From contig NZ_CP115917.1 of assembly GCF_027941775.1 (NCBI RefSeq), positions 1,563,001-1,627,000 on the forward strand: DNA of 64,000 bases, written 5' to 3'. Below, piece by piece: positions 8,462 to 16,889 of this stretch. Position numbers and translations under genes: made by a program. The notes under the pieces are model-generated. The model saw only the letters and a list, made by a program, of their open reading frames with translations. It was not told the DNA's origin and made no database searches. Within the stretch, counting starts at the first letter, position 1. Each line of letters starts with the position of its first letter. The DNA is from Tenacibaculum pacificus (GTDB taxonomy: Bacteria; Bacteroidota; Bacteroidia; Flavobacteriales; Flavobacteriaceae).

Positions 8462-9128
8462 ATGACAGGAATTAAAGAAAATCTTGATAAAATAAAAATA
8501 ACAATTCCAGAAAATGTAACTTTAGTTGCTGTTTCTAAAACCAAACCAATTGCTGATATCCAAGAAGCATACGATGCAGGACAACGTGTATTTGGCGAAA
8601 ATAAAATTCAAGAAATGGTGACAAAATTTGATGCTTTACCAAAAGATATTGAATGGCACATGATTGGGCATTTACAAAGTAACAAAGTAAAATATATGGC
8701 TCATTTTGTTAATTTAATTCATGGTGTTGATAGTTTTAAAACTCTGAAAGAAATTAATAAACAAGCTAAGAAACACAATCGTGTAATTAACTGTTTATTA
8801 CAAGCACGTATTGCTAAAGAAGAAACTAAATTTGGATTATCATTTTTAGATATTGATACAATTATTTCATCCGAAGAAATTTTAGAACTACAAAACATAA
8901 AAATTGTAGGTTTCAATGGGGATGGCTACTTTTACCGATAATCAAACACAATTAGAAGATGAATTTACATCTTTAGCTGATTTCTTCAAAAAGAAGCAAG
9001 AAACAGTACTAAAACCAACAATCCTTTCAATGGGAATGAGTGGTGATTATCAATTAGCTATAAAAAATGGTAGTAATATGGTAAGAATTGGTAGCGCTAT
9101 TTTTGGCGTTCGAAATTATATTGTTTAA
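8462..9128 (+). pseudogene. YggS-family PLP-binding protein, single-base frameshift
   Basis: PLP homeostasis protein family (PLPBP/YggS), alanine racemase N-terminal-like fold, about 221 residues when repaired. The first part (8462-8941 frame) has the PLP lysine region LVAVSKTKP, FGENKIQEM, WHMIGHLQSNKVK. It derails after KIVGF into a stop codon. The rest continues in another frame from 8916 with [17 protein letters not shown], the [16 protein letters not shown] motif and [11 protein letters not shown]. Removing one A at 8915-8916 restores [14 protein letters not shown], the family sequence. This is either a real lesion or a sequencing error; the reading frames are otherwise clean. It is probably in the serC operon. 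Confidence 0.85.
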
Positions 9129-9160
9129 ATTTACATTAATCACCGCTAAATCAAAAATAT

Positions 9161-10252
9161 TTGTACGCAATTTTAGACATTGAAACAACAGGAGGTAAAT
9201 TTAATGAAGAAGGTATTACAGAAATTGCGATTCATAAATTTGATGGGCATCAAGTTGTAGACCAATTTATTAGTTTGGTCAACCCTGAACGAGAAATTCA
9301 AGAATTTGTTGTTAAATTAACAGGAATTAATAGTAATATGCTTCGTAATGCACCCAAATTTCATGAGGTAGCAAAACGAATTCTTGAAATTACAGAAGAC
9401 TGTATTATTATAGCCCACAATGCTAGTTTTGATTATCGAATTTTACGTACAGAATTTGACCGATTAGGTTATGATTATCAAAGAAATACACTTTGTACTG
9501 TAGCGCTTAGTAAAAAACTAATTTCCGAAGCACCTTCTCATAGTTTAGGAAAATTATGTCGATTTATTGGGATACCAATGTCAGACAGACACAGAGCCAA
9601 TGGAGATGCATTAGCAACCATACAATTATTCAAATTATTATTAGAAAAAGATGTTGATAAAAATATTATTCAGCAATCAATAAAATACGCAGATAACAGA
9701 CACGTAAAGCAACGTTATTTAAAAATATTAGATAAATTACCCGAAAAAGAAGGTGTTTTTTATGTACATAATGAACAAGGTAATATCATTTTTATAGGTA
9801 GAGGTCAAAATCTTAAAAAGGAAGTTAATAAACTGTTTTTAAAAGAGACTCCAAAAGGATTAAGTATCATTAAAAGAGTACATGATATTACTTATCAAGA
9901 AACAGGAAACCTACTTTTTACACGAGTAAAATATCATTTAGAGTTACTTAAATTAAGACCTAAATATAATGTTATTCGTAAGCCAAAAATATCTAATAAA
10001 AATTTTAATCACGATAACTTATTAATTATTGATAAAGGAAGAACTCCTGAAGAACATGCTGTTATTTTAATCGAAAACAATATTGTCATTGGCTATACTT
10101 ATACAAGTTTAGCATTTCAAGAAAATCAATTAGCTATTTTAAAACCGATGTTAACTCCTATTGAAAACAAAGAATTAGCAAAAACAATTATTAAAAACTA
10201 TTTACTTAGAAATAAAGTAGCAAAAATAGTACGATTACCTCTTGAAAACTAA
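9161..10252 (+). CDS. DnaQ-like exonuclease fused to a GIY-YIG domain
   Basis: 363 residues beginning at a TTG codon (no ATG fits without cutting the first exonuclease motif). Residues 1 to about 175 are a DEDDh 3'-5' exonuclease of the Pol III epsilon type: DIETTG (6-11), the second Asp in AHNASFDYRIL, and HRANGDALATI with the catalytic His and Asp. Residues about 195-280 look like a GIY-YIG nuclease domain as in UvrC/Cho (LPEKEGVFYVHNEQGNIIFIG, then LRPKYNVIRKP). This fusion is a known bacterial DNA-repair-type protein, probably taking part in excision of damaged DNA. It lies between yggS and the ion channel. Confidence 0.85.
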   Translation: MYAILDIETTGGKFNEEGITEIAIHKFDGHQVVDQFISLVNPEREIQEFVVKLTGINSNMLRNAPKFHEVAKRILEITEDCIIIAHNASFDYRILRTEFDRLGYDYQRNTLCTVALSKKLISEAPSHSLGKLCRFIGIPMSDRHRANGDALATIQLFKLLLEKDVDKNIIQQSIKYADNRHVKQRYLKILDKLPEKEGVFYVHNEQGNIIFIGRGQNLKKEVNKLFLKETPKGLSIIKRVHDITYQETGNLLFTRVKYHLELLKLRPKYNVIRKPKISNKNFNHDNLLIIDKGRTPEEHAVILIENNIVIGYTYTSLAFQENQLAILKPMLTPIENKELAKTIIKNYLLRNKVAKIVRLPLEN

Positions 10253-10281
10253 CAAGTAAAATCGACTAAAAAAAAAATCAC

Positions 10282-11100
10282 TTGAATAAAAACATTAAAA
10301 ACTGGAAAGATAACCTTCATGAAATAATTTATGAAGCCGATACCCCTGCTGGGAAATTATTTGATATTGTTTTATTAATTGCCATACTTGCCAGTATTTT
10401 ATTGGTAATGTTAGAAAGTATAGAAAGTATTAATTCAAAACATGGAGCTCTTTTAAATATTTCAGAATGGGTAATTACAATACTTTTTTCAATAGAATAT
10501 GTTGTTAGAATTATATCTATAAAAAAACCAACAAAATATATTTTTAGTTTTTATGGAATTATAGACCTCCTTTCTACGCTTCCTAAATACCTTGCTATTT
10601 TCTTTACAGGAACTCACAGTTTAGTTGCTTTAAGAGCATTGCGTTTATTACGTGTTTTTAGAATTTTAAAACTAGCTCGTTTTGTTGGAGAATCGAATAA
10701 TTTTATGAAAGCATTAAAAGCAAGTAGAACTAAAATTACTGTTTTTTTGTTTTTTGTATTGATTTTATGCGTTATTTTAGGAACAATAATGTACTTAATT
10801 GAAGGCGGTGAAAACGGCTTTACAAGTATTCCAAGAAGCGTTTATTGGGCAATTGTAACCTTAACAACTGTTGGTTACGGAGATATTGCACCGCATACAC
10901 CTTTTGGACAATTTGTTGCTAGTATTATTATGATTTTAGGATATGGAATTATTGCCGTTCCTACAGGAATTGTAAGTTCTGAAATGGTAAAAGTAAACGA
11001 TATTAATTTAAACACACAAGCATGCTTAAACTGTTCTTCTGAAGGACATGATGACAATGCGCTTTTTTGTAATCACTGTGGAAGTAAATTACACAATTAA
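10282..11100 (+). CDS. Voltage-gated-type potassium channel (ion transporter) with C-terminal zinc ribbon
   Basis: 272 residues, TTG start. A six-helix Kv-like channel: S1 about 25-45, S2 about 60-78, S3 about 90-108, an S4-like helix with regularly spaced arginines (LRALRLLRVFRILKLARF, about 118-135), S5 about 150-170, pore with the K+ selectivity filter TVGYGD (about 197-202) and S6 about 212-235. After S6 the tail has two CxxC pairs (CLNC at about 249, CNHC at about 263), a zinc-ribbon-like module. It mediates K+ flux across the inner membrane. It ends 1 base before the miaA start codon, suggesting coupled translation. Confidence 0.9.
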   Translation: MNKNIKNWKDNLHEIIYEADTPAGKLFDIVLLIAILASILLVMLESIESINSKHGALLNISEWVITILFSIEYVVRIISIKKPTKYIFSFYGIIDLLSTLPKYLAIFFTGTHSLVALRALRLLRVFRILKLARFVGESNNFMKALKASRTKITVFLFFVLILCVILGTIMYLIEGGENGFTSIPRSVYWAIVTLTTVGYGDIAPHTPFGQFVASIIMILGYGIIAVPTGIVSSEMVKVNDINLNTQACLNCSSEGHDDNALFCNHCGSKLHN

Positions 11101-11101
11101 A

Positions 11102-12010
11102 ATGAAAAATACACTAATAACTATTGTAGGTGCAACCGCTATTGGAAAAACTGCACTAAGCATAAAACTAGCGCAACATTTTGGTTGTGATATTATTTCT
11201 TGTGATTCTCGTCAATTTTTTAAAGAAACAACCATCGGAACAGCAGTTCCTGATACTGATGAACTTACTGCTGCACCACATCATTTTATTCAAAATAGAA
11301 GTGTTTTTGAAGAATATTCAGTCGGACAATTTGAAAAAGATGCACTCGCTAAACTAGATGAACTTTTTATTAAAAATCCTGTTCAAATTATGGTTGGCGG
11401 TAGCGGTTTATATGTTGATGCCGTTTTAAAAGGTTTAGATTATTTTCCTAAAGTAGATGCTTCAATAAGAACGACACTAACAAAGGAATTAGAAGAAAAC
11501 GGAATTGAACCACTTCAAAACAAACTAAAAGAATTAGATATTGAAACCTATAACGCAATTGCAATTGATAATCCGCATAGAGTAATGCGTGCATTAGAAA
11601 TTTGTATTGGTACTGGTAAAACATATGCTTCTTTTAAGAATAAACCTAAAGCACCTCGTAATTTTCAATCGATAAAAATTGGATTAACTGCCGATAGAGA
11701 AATTATGTACGACCGTATTAATAAACGAGTTGCTATTATGATGAAAAATGGTTTATTAGAAGAAGCTAAAAACATGTACCCTCATAAAGATTTAACAGCT
11801 CTAAAAACAGTTGGATATCGCGAGTTATTCGAGTATTTTGATGATAATTTCACTAAAGAATTTGCCATTGAAGAAATTAAAAAGAATACCCGTCGTTTTG
11901 CTAAAAGACAAGGAACTTGGTTTCGAAAAGATAAAGAAATAATTTGGTTCGATTTTCAAGAAAATACACAAAAAATTATAGGTACTTTACAATCTGAAAT
12001 TTTAAAATAG
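11102..12010 (+). CDS. miaA: tRNA dimethylallyltransferase
   Basis: 302 residues from the ATG at 11102. A longer frame reaches back to 11048, but it overlaps the channel gene, and the family begins near MKNTLITIVGATAIGKT. The enzyme adds a dimethylallyl group to A37 of tRNAs reading UNN codons. Seen: the P-loop GATAIGKTA (about 9-17), SCDSRQFF, DELTAAPHHFIQ, the MVGGSGLYVDA motif (about 98-108), and the ALKTVGYRELFEYF C-terminal signature, followed by the basic NTRRFAKRQGTWFRKD segment that contacts tRNA. Spacing to the channel gene is one base. Confidence 0.96.
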   Translation: MKNTLITIVGATAIGKTALSIKLAQHFGCDIISCDSRQFFKETTIGTAVPDTDELTAAPHHFIQNRSVFEEYSVGQFEKDALAKLDELFIKNPVQIMVGGSGLYVDAVLKGLDYFPKVDASIRTTLTKELEENGIEPLQNKLKELDIETYNAIAIDNPHRVMRALEICIGTGKTYASFKNKPKAPRNFQSIKIGLTADREIMYDRINKRVAIMMKNGLLEEAKNMYPHKDLTALKTVGYRELFEYFDDNFTKEFAIEEIKKNTRRFAKRQGTWFRKDKEIIWFDFQENTQKIIGTLQSEILK

Positions 12011-12048
12011 TATTACATTTTTTAACAGTATTAAAAATATTTTTATTG

Positions 12049-12864
12049 ATGGATACTTATTATAAAGATTTACAATTACAATACGAAGGATTTTTAAAAA
12101 CACCTTTTCTATGGAATGGAAAAGGTGTTTTTGATTTATATCAATTTGATATAAATACAATTAAAACTAGTATTTTTTCTACTGAAATTACAAAAACACC
12201 TCGCTTAGGGAAATTAGTAGAACGTTTTGTTTCTTTTGAACTTCAACAAAATTCAACTATTAAAATACTTACTGAAAACATACAAATTCAACAAGAAAAA
12301 ATAACACTTGGCGAACTAGATTGTTTACTTCTAAAAGATAAAAAACCGATTCATTTAGAAATTATTTATAAGTTTTATTTATATGATAATTCAGCGAGTA
12401 AAATAGAAATTGAACGCTGGATTGGTCCTAATAAAAAAGATTCTTTAGTTCAAAAATTAACAAAACTAAAAGAAAAACAATTACCACTACTCCATTCTCA
12501 ACAATGTATTCCTTATTTAAAAAATCTAAATTTAGATGCTGAAAAAATAGCACAACAACTCTATTTTAAAGCACAATTATTTGTTCCGTTAAAAGATTAT
12601 GGAAAAGAATTTCCTTTGATAAATAACAATTGTATTATCGGTTTTTATGTTACTTTACTTGAATTAAATCAATTTAAAGAATGTAAATTTTATATTCCTA
12701 ATAAACATAATTGGCTAGTACAACCTCACACAAATATTAATTGGTTGAATTTTAATGATTTCACAACAAACCTTCAACAGTTTTTAAGTGAAGAAAGAGC
12801 TCCGCTTTGTTGGTTGAAAAAAACAAACGGAGAGCTCATTAAAATTTTTGTAATTTGGTGGTAA
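12049..12864 (+). CDS. DUF1853 family protein
   Basis: 271 residues from the ATG at 12049 (a TTG precedes it in frame at 12046). It resembles the DUF1853 family: N-terminal TPFLWNG segment, then LGKLVERFVSFEL and GELDCLLLKDKKPIHLEIIYKFYLYD, a pattern that recalls the core of restriction-like nuclease folds (E...D/E...K), and C-terminal CWLKKTNGELIKIFVIWW. No function is established. It is the last gene of this forward run and is followed by a copy of the structured repeat. Confidence 0.75.
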   Translation: MDTYYKDLQLQYEGFLKTPFLWNGKGVFDLYQFDINTIKTSIFSTEITKTPRLGKLVERFVSFELQQNSTIKILTENIQIQQEKITLGELDCLLLKDKKPIHLEIIYKFYLYDNSASKIEIERWIGPNKKDSLVQKLTKLKEKQLPLLHSQQCIPYLKNLNLDAEKIAQQLYFKAQLFVPLKDYGKEFPLINNNCIIGFYVTLLELNQFKECKFYIPNKHNWLVQPHTNINWLNFNDFTTNLQQFLSEERAPLCWLKKTNGELIKIFVIWW

Positions 12865-12906
12865 ATTACTCTTTAAGATATCAAAATATTATTTCTTGTA
12901 AACAAG

Positions 12907-13000
12907 CCTAGCCCCGATTGAAGCATTTGTTTGAGCTCTTTTTTGTTTTTCTTTTCGAAAAAACAAAAAAAGCGAGTGCGGAAAGCGGGAAATTGCTTCA
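12907..13000 (+). repeat. Structured intergenic repeat, copy 2 of 4
   Basis: Starts CCTAGCCCCGATTGAAGC and ends GTGCGGAAAGCGGGAA plus ATTGCTTC. Its inner hairpin has G opposite C (CTTTTTTGTTTTT / AAAAAACAAAAAAAG) where copy 1 has A opposite T, a compensatory change that supports RNA pairing. It lies downstream of the DUF1853 gene in the same orientation, in a convergent gap. Confidence 0.75.
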
Positions 13001-13020
13001 AAAAAAATATCTAAAAAAAA

Positions 13021-13938
13021 TTAAAAACTTCCTTTTTTAGGTGCTACTTTCACCAATCTTTTTCTTGAATTAATAAAATAAACACCTGTTAATAATACAA
13101 TTGATGCTACTATTGATTGTGTTGTAAGTTGTTCATTTAGTAAACTCCACCCTAAAAATAAGGCTATTATCGGGTTTACATAAGCTGATGTTGCTACTTT
13201 TTCTGGAGAAACATTTTTTAATAAATAATTAAATGCAGTAAAAGCTACAACTGCTCCGAAAACAATTAAAAATAACATTGAACCTTGAGTTTTATACGAC
13301 CAATTTAAAGGAGAAACCCAAGTTTCTTTAAAAACTAAACTAGCTATTGATAATAAAACTCCACCTATTAACATCTGATAACCTGTACTTACTAAATGAT
13401 TTTTAGGTAAGTCTGCCTTTGATACAAAAACACTTCCGTAACTCCAAGTTAACACACAGGTTAAAATCATAAAAATACCTAAAACACTATCTTCTGATGC
13501 TGTAATTTGCTTTTGACTTATTAATAAATACATACCTAATAATCCTAATAAAGCTCCTATAATTGATTTTTGTTGCAATCTTTTACCATCTATTAAACGT
13601 AATAAAAACAATACAAATAAAGGTTGGGTTGATGCTAATAATGCGGCAAAACCTGTGTTTACATATTTTAAAGCCCATACAAAAACACCATTTCCGTAAA
13701 CTAAAAATAAAAAACCTGCTATACCTGTATTTATCAATTGATTTCTAGTTACTTTTAGTGGTAACTTCATCAATTTAGCTACCAAAATAATTATTAAACC
13801 CGCGCTAAAAAAACGAATTGAACCTAAAAATAAAGGTGGAATTTCGGTAACGGCTATTTTATTAAATAAATAAGTTGAACCCCATATTATGTATATCGAA
13901 AAAAAAGCTCCGATAACCAATAGTTTAGCATTTTTCAT
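13021..13938 (-). CDS. EamA/DMT family transporter
   Basis: 305 residues, a drug/metabolite transporter superfamily inner-membrane protein. About ten hydrophobic helices form two EamA repeats (roughly 10-140 and 155-290). Signature pieces are FSIYIIWGSTYLFNKIAV at the start, SIRFFSAGLIIILVA, and in the second half GAVVAFTAFNYLLKNVSPEKVATSAYVNPIIALFLGW split over two helices. The family exports amino acids and other small metabolites; the substrate here cannot be told. It is followed by bshA upstream on the same strand with a 47-base gap. Confidence 0.9.
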   Translation of the reverse strand: MKNAKLLVIGAFFSIYIIWGSTYLFNKIAVTEIPPLFLGSIRFFSAGLIIILVAKLMKLPLKVTRNQLINTGIAGFLFLVYGNGVFVWALKYVNTGFAALLASTQPLFVLFLLRLIDGKRLQQKSIIGALLGLLGMYLLISQKQITASEDSVLGIFMILTCVLTWSYGSVFVSKADLPKNHLVSTGYQMLIGGVLLSIASLVFKETWVSPLNWSYKTQGSMLFLIVFGAVVAFTAFNYLLKNVSPEKVATSAYVNPIIALFLGWSLLNEQLTTQSIVASIVLLTGVYFINSRKRLVKVAPKKGSF

Positions 13939-13985
13939 TTCCGTATAATTTTAAAAGTAAATGTACTATAATTAAAATTTATAAA

Positions 13986-15117
13986 TTAACCTTTTATAGA
14001 ACAACTTTTATAAATTTCTTCATACATCGGTAATATTTTTTCTAAAGAAAAAACTTTGATATGTTTTTTTGCATTCTCTTTAAATTCAGCTAAAATAGCT
14101 TCGTTTTTTAAAATTTTAATAGCATTTACAGCCATATCATTTATATCTCCAAGATTACTTAAATAACCTGTTTTACCATGAATATTTACCTCAGGTAATC
14201 CTCCACAATTTGTAGAAATAACAGCCGTACTAGCTGCCATTGCTTCCAAAGCTGCTAAACCAAAACTTTCTGTTTCTGAAGGCAATAAAAAAACATCTGA
14301 ATAACATAATATTTTAGCTACTTCATTACTATTTCCTAAAAACAAGACTTTATCTTCAATATTTAACTTTTTCGATAAATTTTCTGCTTTTAAACGCTCA
14401 GGACCATCGCCTACCATTAATAATTTTGAAGGAACTTCTTTTTGAATTTTATTGAAAATTTCAATAACATCTTCTGTACGTTTTACAGGACGAAAATTAC
14501 TAACATGTGTTACTATTTTTTCTTCAGGTGTTGCTAAAGCGATACGTTTACAATCTCCTTGATACGCTTGATTATACTTTTCACCATCAATAAAATTATA
14601 AACTACTTTGATATCTTTTTCAATATTAAACAAACGCAAAGTATCTTCTTTTAAACTATTAGATACTGTAGTTACCTCATCGGATTGATTAATACTAAAT
14701 TCAACAGCTGTTTTATATGTTGGATGACTTCCTACTAAAGTAATATCAGTACCGTGTAAAGTTGTTACTACTTTTATATTGATGTTTTTTTCTTCCAACA
14801 TTTTTTTAGCCATATACGCAGCATATGCGTGTGGAATAGCATAATGTACATGTAAAACTTCCAATTGATACTTTTCTACAACCTCAACCATTTTGCTAGA
14901 TAATGCTAACTCATAAGGTTGATATTGAAATAATGGATACTCTTCTAAAACAACTTCATTGAAAATGTAATCGATGTGAAAAAAAATCTAATCGAACAGG
15001 TTGATTATACGTTATAAAGTGTACTTCATGTCCTTTATCTGCCAAAGCCATTCCTAACTCTGTCGCTACAACTCCACTTCCTCCAAAAGTCGGATAACAT
15101 ACAATTCCTATTCTCAT
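13986..15117 (-). pseudogene. bshA: N-acetyl-alpha-D-glucosaminyl L-malate synthase (bacillithiol synthesis), homopolymer frameshift
   Basis: GT4 glycosyltransferase making GlcNAc-malate, the first step of bacillithiol synthesis. The frame opens at ATG 15117 with MRIGIVCYPTFGGSGVVATE, then shifts in a run of eight A (14979-14986, plus strand). Removing one base joins NQPVRLDFF to HIDYIFNEVVLEEYPLF and gives a 376-residue protein of normal family length. The remainder is intact: HVHYAIPHAYAAYMA, TTLHGTDITLVG, HVSNFRPVKRTEDVI, the nucleotide-sugar site LLPSETESFGLAALEAMA. The lesion may be a sequencing error or, less likely, slipped-strand variation. Function is clear from sequence; expression of an intact product is not. 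Confidence 0.88.
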
Positions 15118-15192
15118 AATTAAGTTTGATTTAAAGATGTTTATGAATGTAAATTTACAATATTACACACGCTTTTTTGTGAATAAAAGCAT

Positions 15193-15222
15193 AAAAAAAT
15201 CCTGCTATAAAGCAGGATTTTA
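15193..15222 (-). terminator. Intrinsic terminator after the transketolase gene
   Basis: On the minus strand AAAATCCTGCT, loop TTAT, AGCAGGATTTT followed by T residues, 23 bases after the transketolase stop codon. It separates this gene from bshA. Confidence 0.85.
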
Positions 15223-15244
15223 ATTTTATATAAAAAAGAAAGAT

Positions 15245-16090
15245 TTAGTAATCTCCTAATGTTTCAGGGTTTTGAGCTAATGATTTTGCTAATTGCTCAT
15301 CATTAGGTGCTTTACCATGCCAAGCGTGTGTATTCATCATAAAGTCAATTCCGTTCCCCATTTCTGTATATAATAATACACAAACTGGTTTTCCTTTACC
15401 TGTACGAGATTTTGCATCTGCCATTCCGCTTAAAATAGCTTCGACATTGTTTCCTTCTCTTATTTCTAATACATCCCAACCAAAAGCTTCAAATTTAGCT
15501 TTTAAGCTTCCCATTGCTAATACTTGGTCTGTTGTACCGTCAATTTGCTTTTCGTTTACATCAATAGTTGAAATTAAATTATCAACTTTTTTTCCTGATG
15601 CATACATTGCTGCTTCCCAGTTCTGACCTTCTTGTAATTCACCATCACCATGTAATGTGTATACAATTTTATCATCTCCGTTTAACTTCTTAGCTTCTGC
15701 TGCCCCAATAGCAACACTCATACCTTGTCCTAAAGAACCCGAAGCAATACGGATACCTGGTAAATGGTCATGAGTTGTTGGATGTCCTTGTAAACGTGTG
15801 TTTAATTTTCTAAAAGTAGCTAATTCTGCTACTGGAAAAAAACCACTATGTGCTAAAACACTATAGTAAACTGGCGATATATGCCCATTTGATAAAAAGA
15901 ATAAATCTTCTTTATTACCATCCATCTTAAAATCAGTAGAATAATCCATGATTTCTTGATACAAACATGTTATAAATTCTGCACATCCTAATGAACCACC
16001 TGGGTGTCCTGAACTTACTGCGTGTACCATTCGAACGATGTCTCTACGAACCTGTTGTGTAAAATCTTGAAGTTGTTGTGTTGTTGGCAT
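15245..16090 (-). CDS. Transketolase, N-terminal (TPP-binding) subunit
   Basis: 281 residues from the ATG at 16090. A TTG extends the frame to 16114 but lies in the A-rich leader. This is the thiamine-diphosphate-binding half of a split transketolase: VRMVHAVSSGHPGGSLGCAE, ASGSLGQGMSVAIGAA (about 112-127), and the TPP/Mg motif GDGELQEGQNWEAAMYA with the downstream Asn in STIDVN. The enzyme moves two-carbon units in the pentose phosphate pathway. The C-terminal (pyrimidine-binding) subunit is usually the next gene, but here a terminator and bshA follow, and no C-terminal half is in the window. Confidence 0.93.
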   Translation of the reverse strand: MPTTQQLQDFTQQVRRDIVRMVHAVSSGHPGGSLGCAEFITCLYQEIMDYSTDFKMDGNKEDLFFLSNGHISPVYYSVLAHSGFFPVAELATFRKLNTRLQGHPTTHDHLPGIRIASGSLGQGMSVAIGAAEAKKLNGDDKIVYTLHGDGELQEGQNWEAAMYASGKKVDNLISTIDVNEKQIDGTTDQVLAMGSLKAKFEAFGWDVLEIREGNNVEAILSGMADAKSRTGKGKPVCVLLYTEMGNGIDFMMNTHAWHGKAPNDEQLAKSLAQNPETLGDY

Positions 16091-16165
16091 TGTTGTTTTG
16101 TTTTGTATGGGCAAAAGTAATTCTTTCTATAAGAATTAACAATCTATAATTTTACTTTTTAAATA

Positions 16166-16846
16166 TTAATTATTAAAAATGATAGCAAGAATTAAGAAAA
16201 AGAAATGAACACATAATGCAATATAGAATAATTTATTACTAGATTCAGTAAAATCTGTAATTACATCATTTACTTTCTTTGCAAGAATAGTACTTAGTTT
16301 TGTATCTTTATTAGAAAAGTCTACTTTATCTAAAGTTACCTTTTTCATTATAAATGATAAAATTCGTTTTTGCCACTTAGAAGTTTCAGTATCTTTTTTA
16401 ATATCATTTAGTAAATTTAACTTAAGAGTTACATAATCATCTAACTGATTTATTGTAGATGTACTCTCTATTTTCTCACTAACATAAGTTGTTATTTTAT
16501 CTGAAAACCAACTTTGAAGATTATTCTTCCAAATAGTACTTAAAGCTGTTTCAATTGATAGTTTATTAGCTATAATAAAATAAATAATTGGAAATACAAG
16601 TAAACTTAGTGTTGCTAATAACATTGGCCAAAAATCCACCGTAAAAAGCGTGATTACTCCAGCAATAGCTCCTGCTCCACTATGAGCTGTTCCACTATTA
16701 CCTGAAATACTACTTTCTCCTAATAAAAAAAGAGATATAAAAAATAGTAATATTGAAACAATAGTTCCTAAAGCGTAAATAATTATCCATTTTATTATTG
16801 ATTTTGAACCTACTTTTGCAATTATTTTTAAACTGGATTTCATCAT
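16166..16846 (-). CDS. Hypothetical membrane protein
   Basis: 226 residues with no family I recognise. Hydrophobic segments at about 18-45, 65-85 and 82-105 and at the extreme C-terminus (about 205-224, FYIALCVHFFFLILAIIF) are probable membrane helices. The middle (about 105-200) is hydrophilic, Lys/Ser/Thr-rich and predicted helical, and probably lies in one compartment. A Gly/Ser/Ala-rich stretch (about 46-62) links the first two helices. An in-frame second Met at residue 2 leaves the start uncertain by one codon. It sits between the transketolase half and a large exported protein; nothing in the context gives a role. Confidence 0.7.
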   Translation of the reverse strand: MMKSSLKIIAKVGSKSIIKWIIIYALGTIVSILLFFISLFLLGESSISGNSGTAHSGAGAIAGVITLFTVDFWPMLLATLSLLVFPIIYFIIANKLSIETALSTIWKNNLQSWFSDKITTYVSEKIESTSTINQLDDYVTLKLNLLNDIKKDTETSKWQKRILSFIMKKVTLDKVDFSNKDTKLSTILAKKVNDVITDFTESSNKLFYIALCVHFFFLILAIIFNN

Positions 16847-16889
16847 TTTATTATAAATTAATTCGTGAATTTACTGAAAAAAGAAAAAA

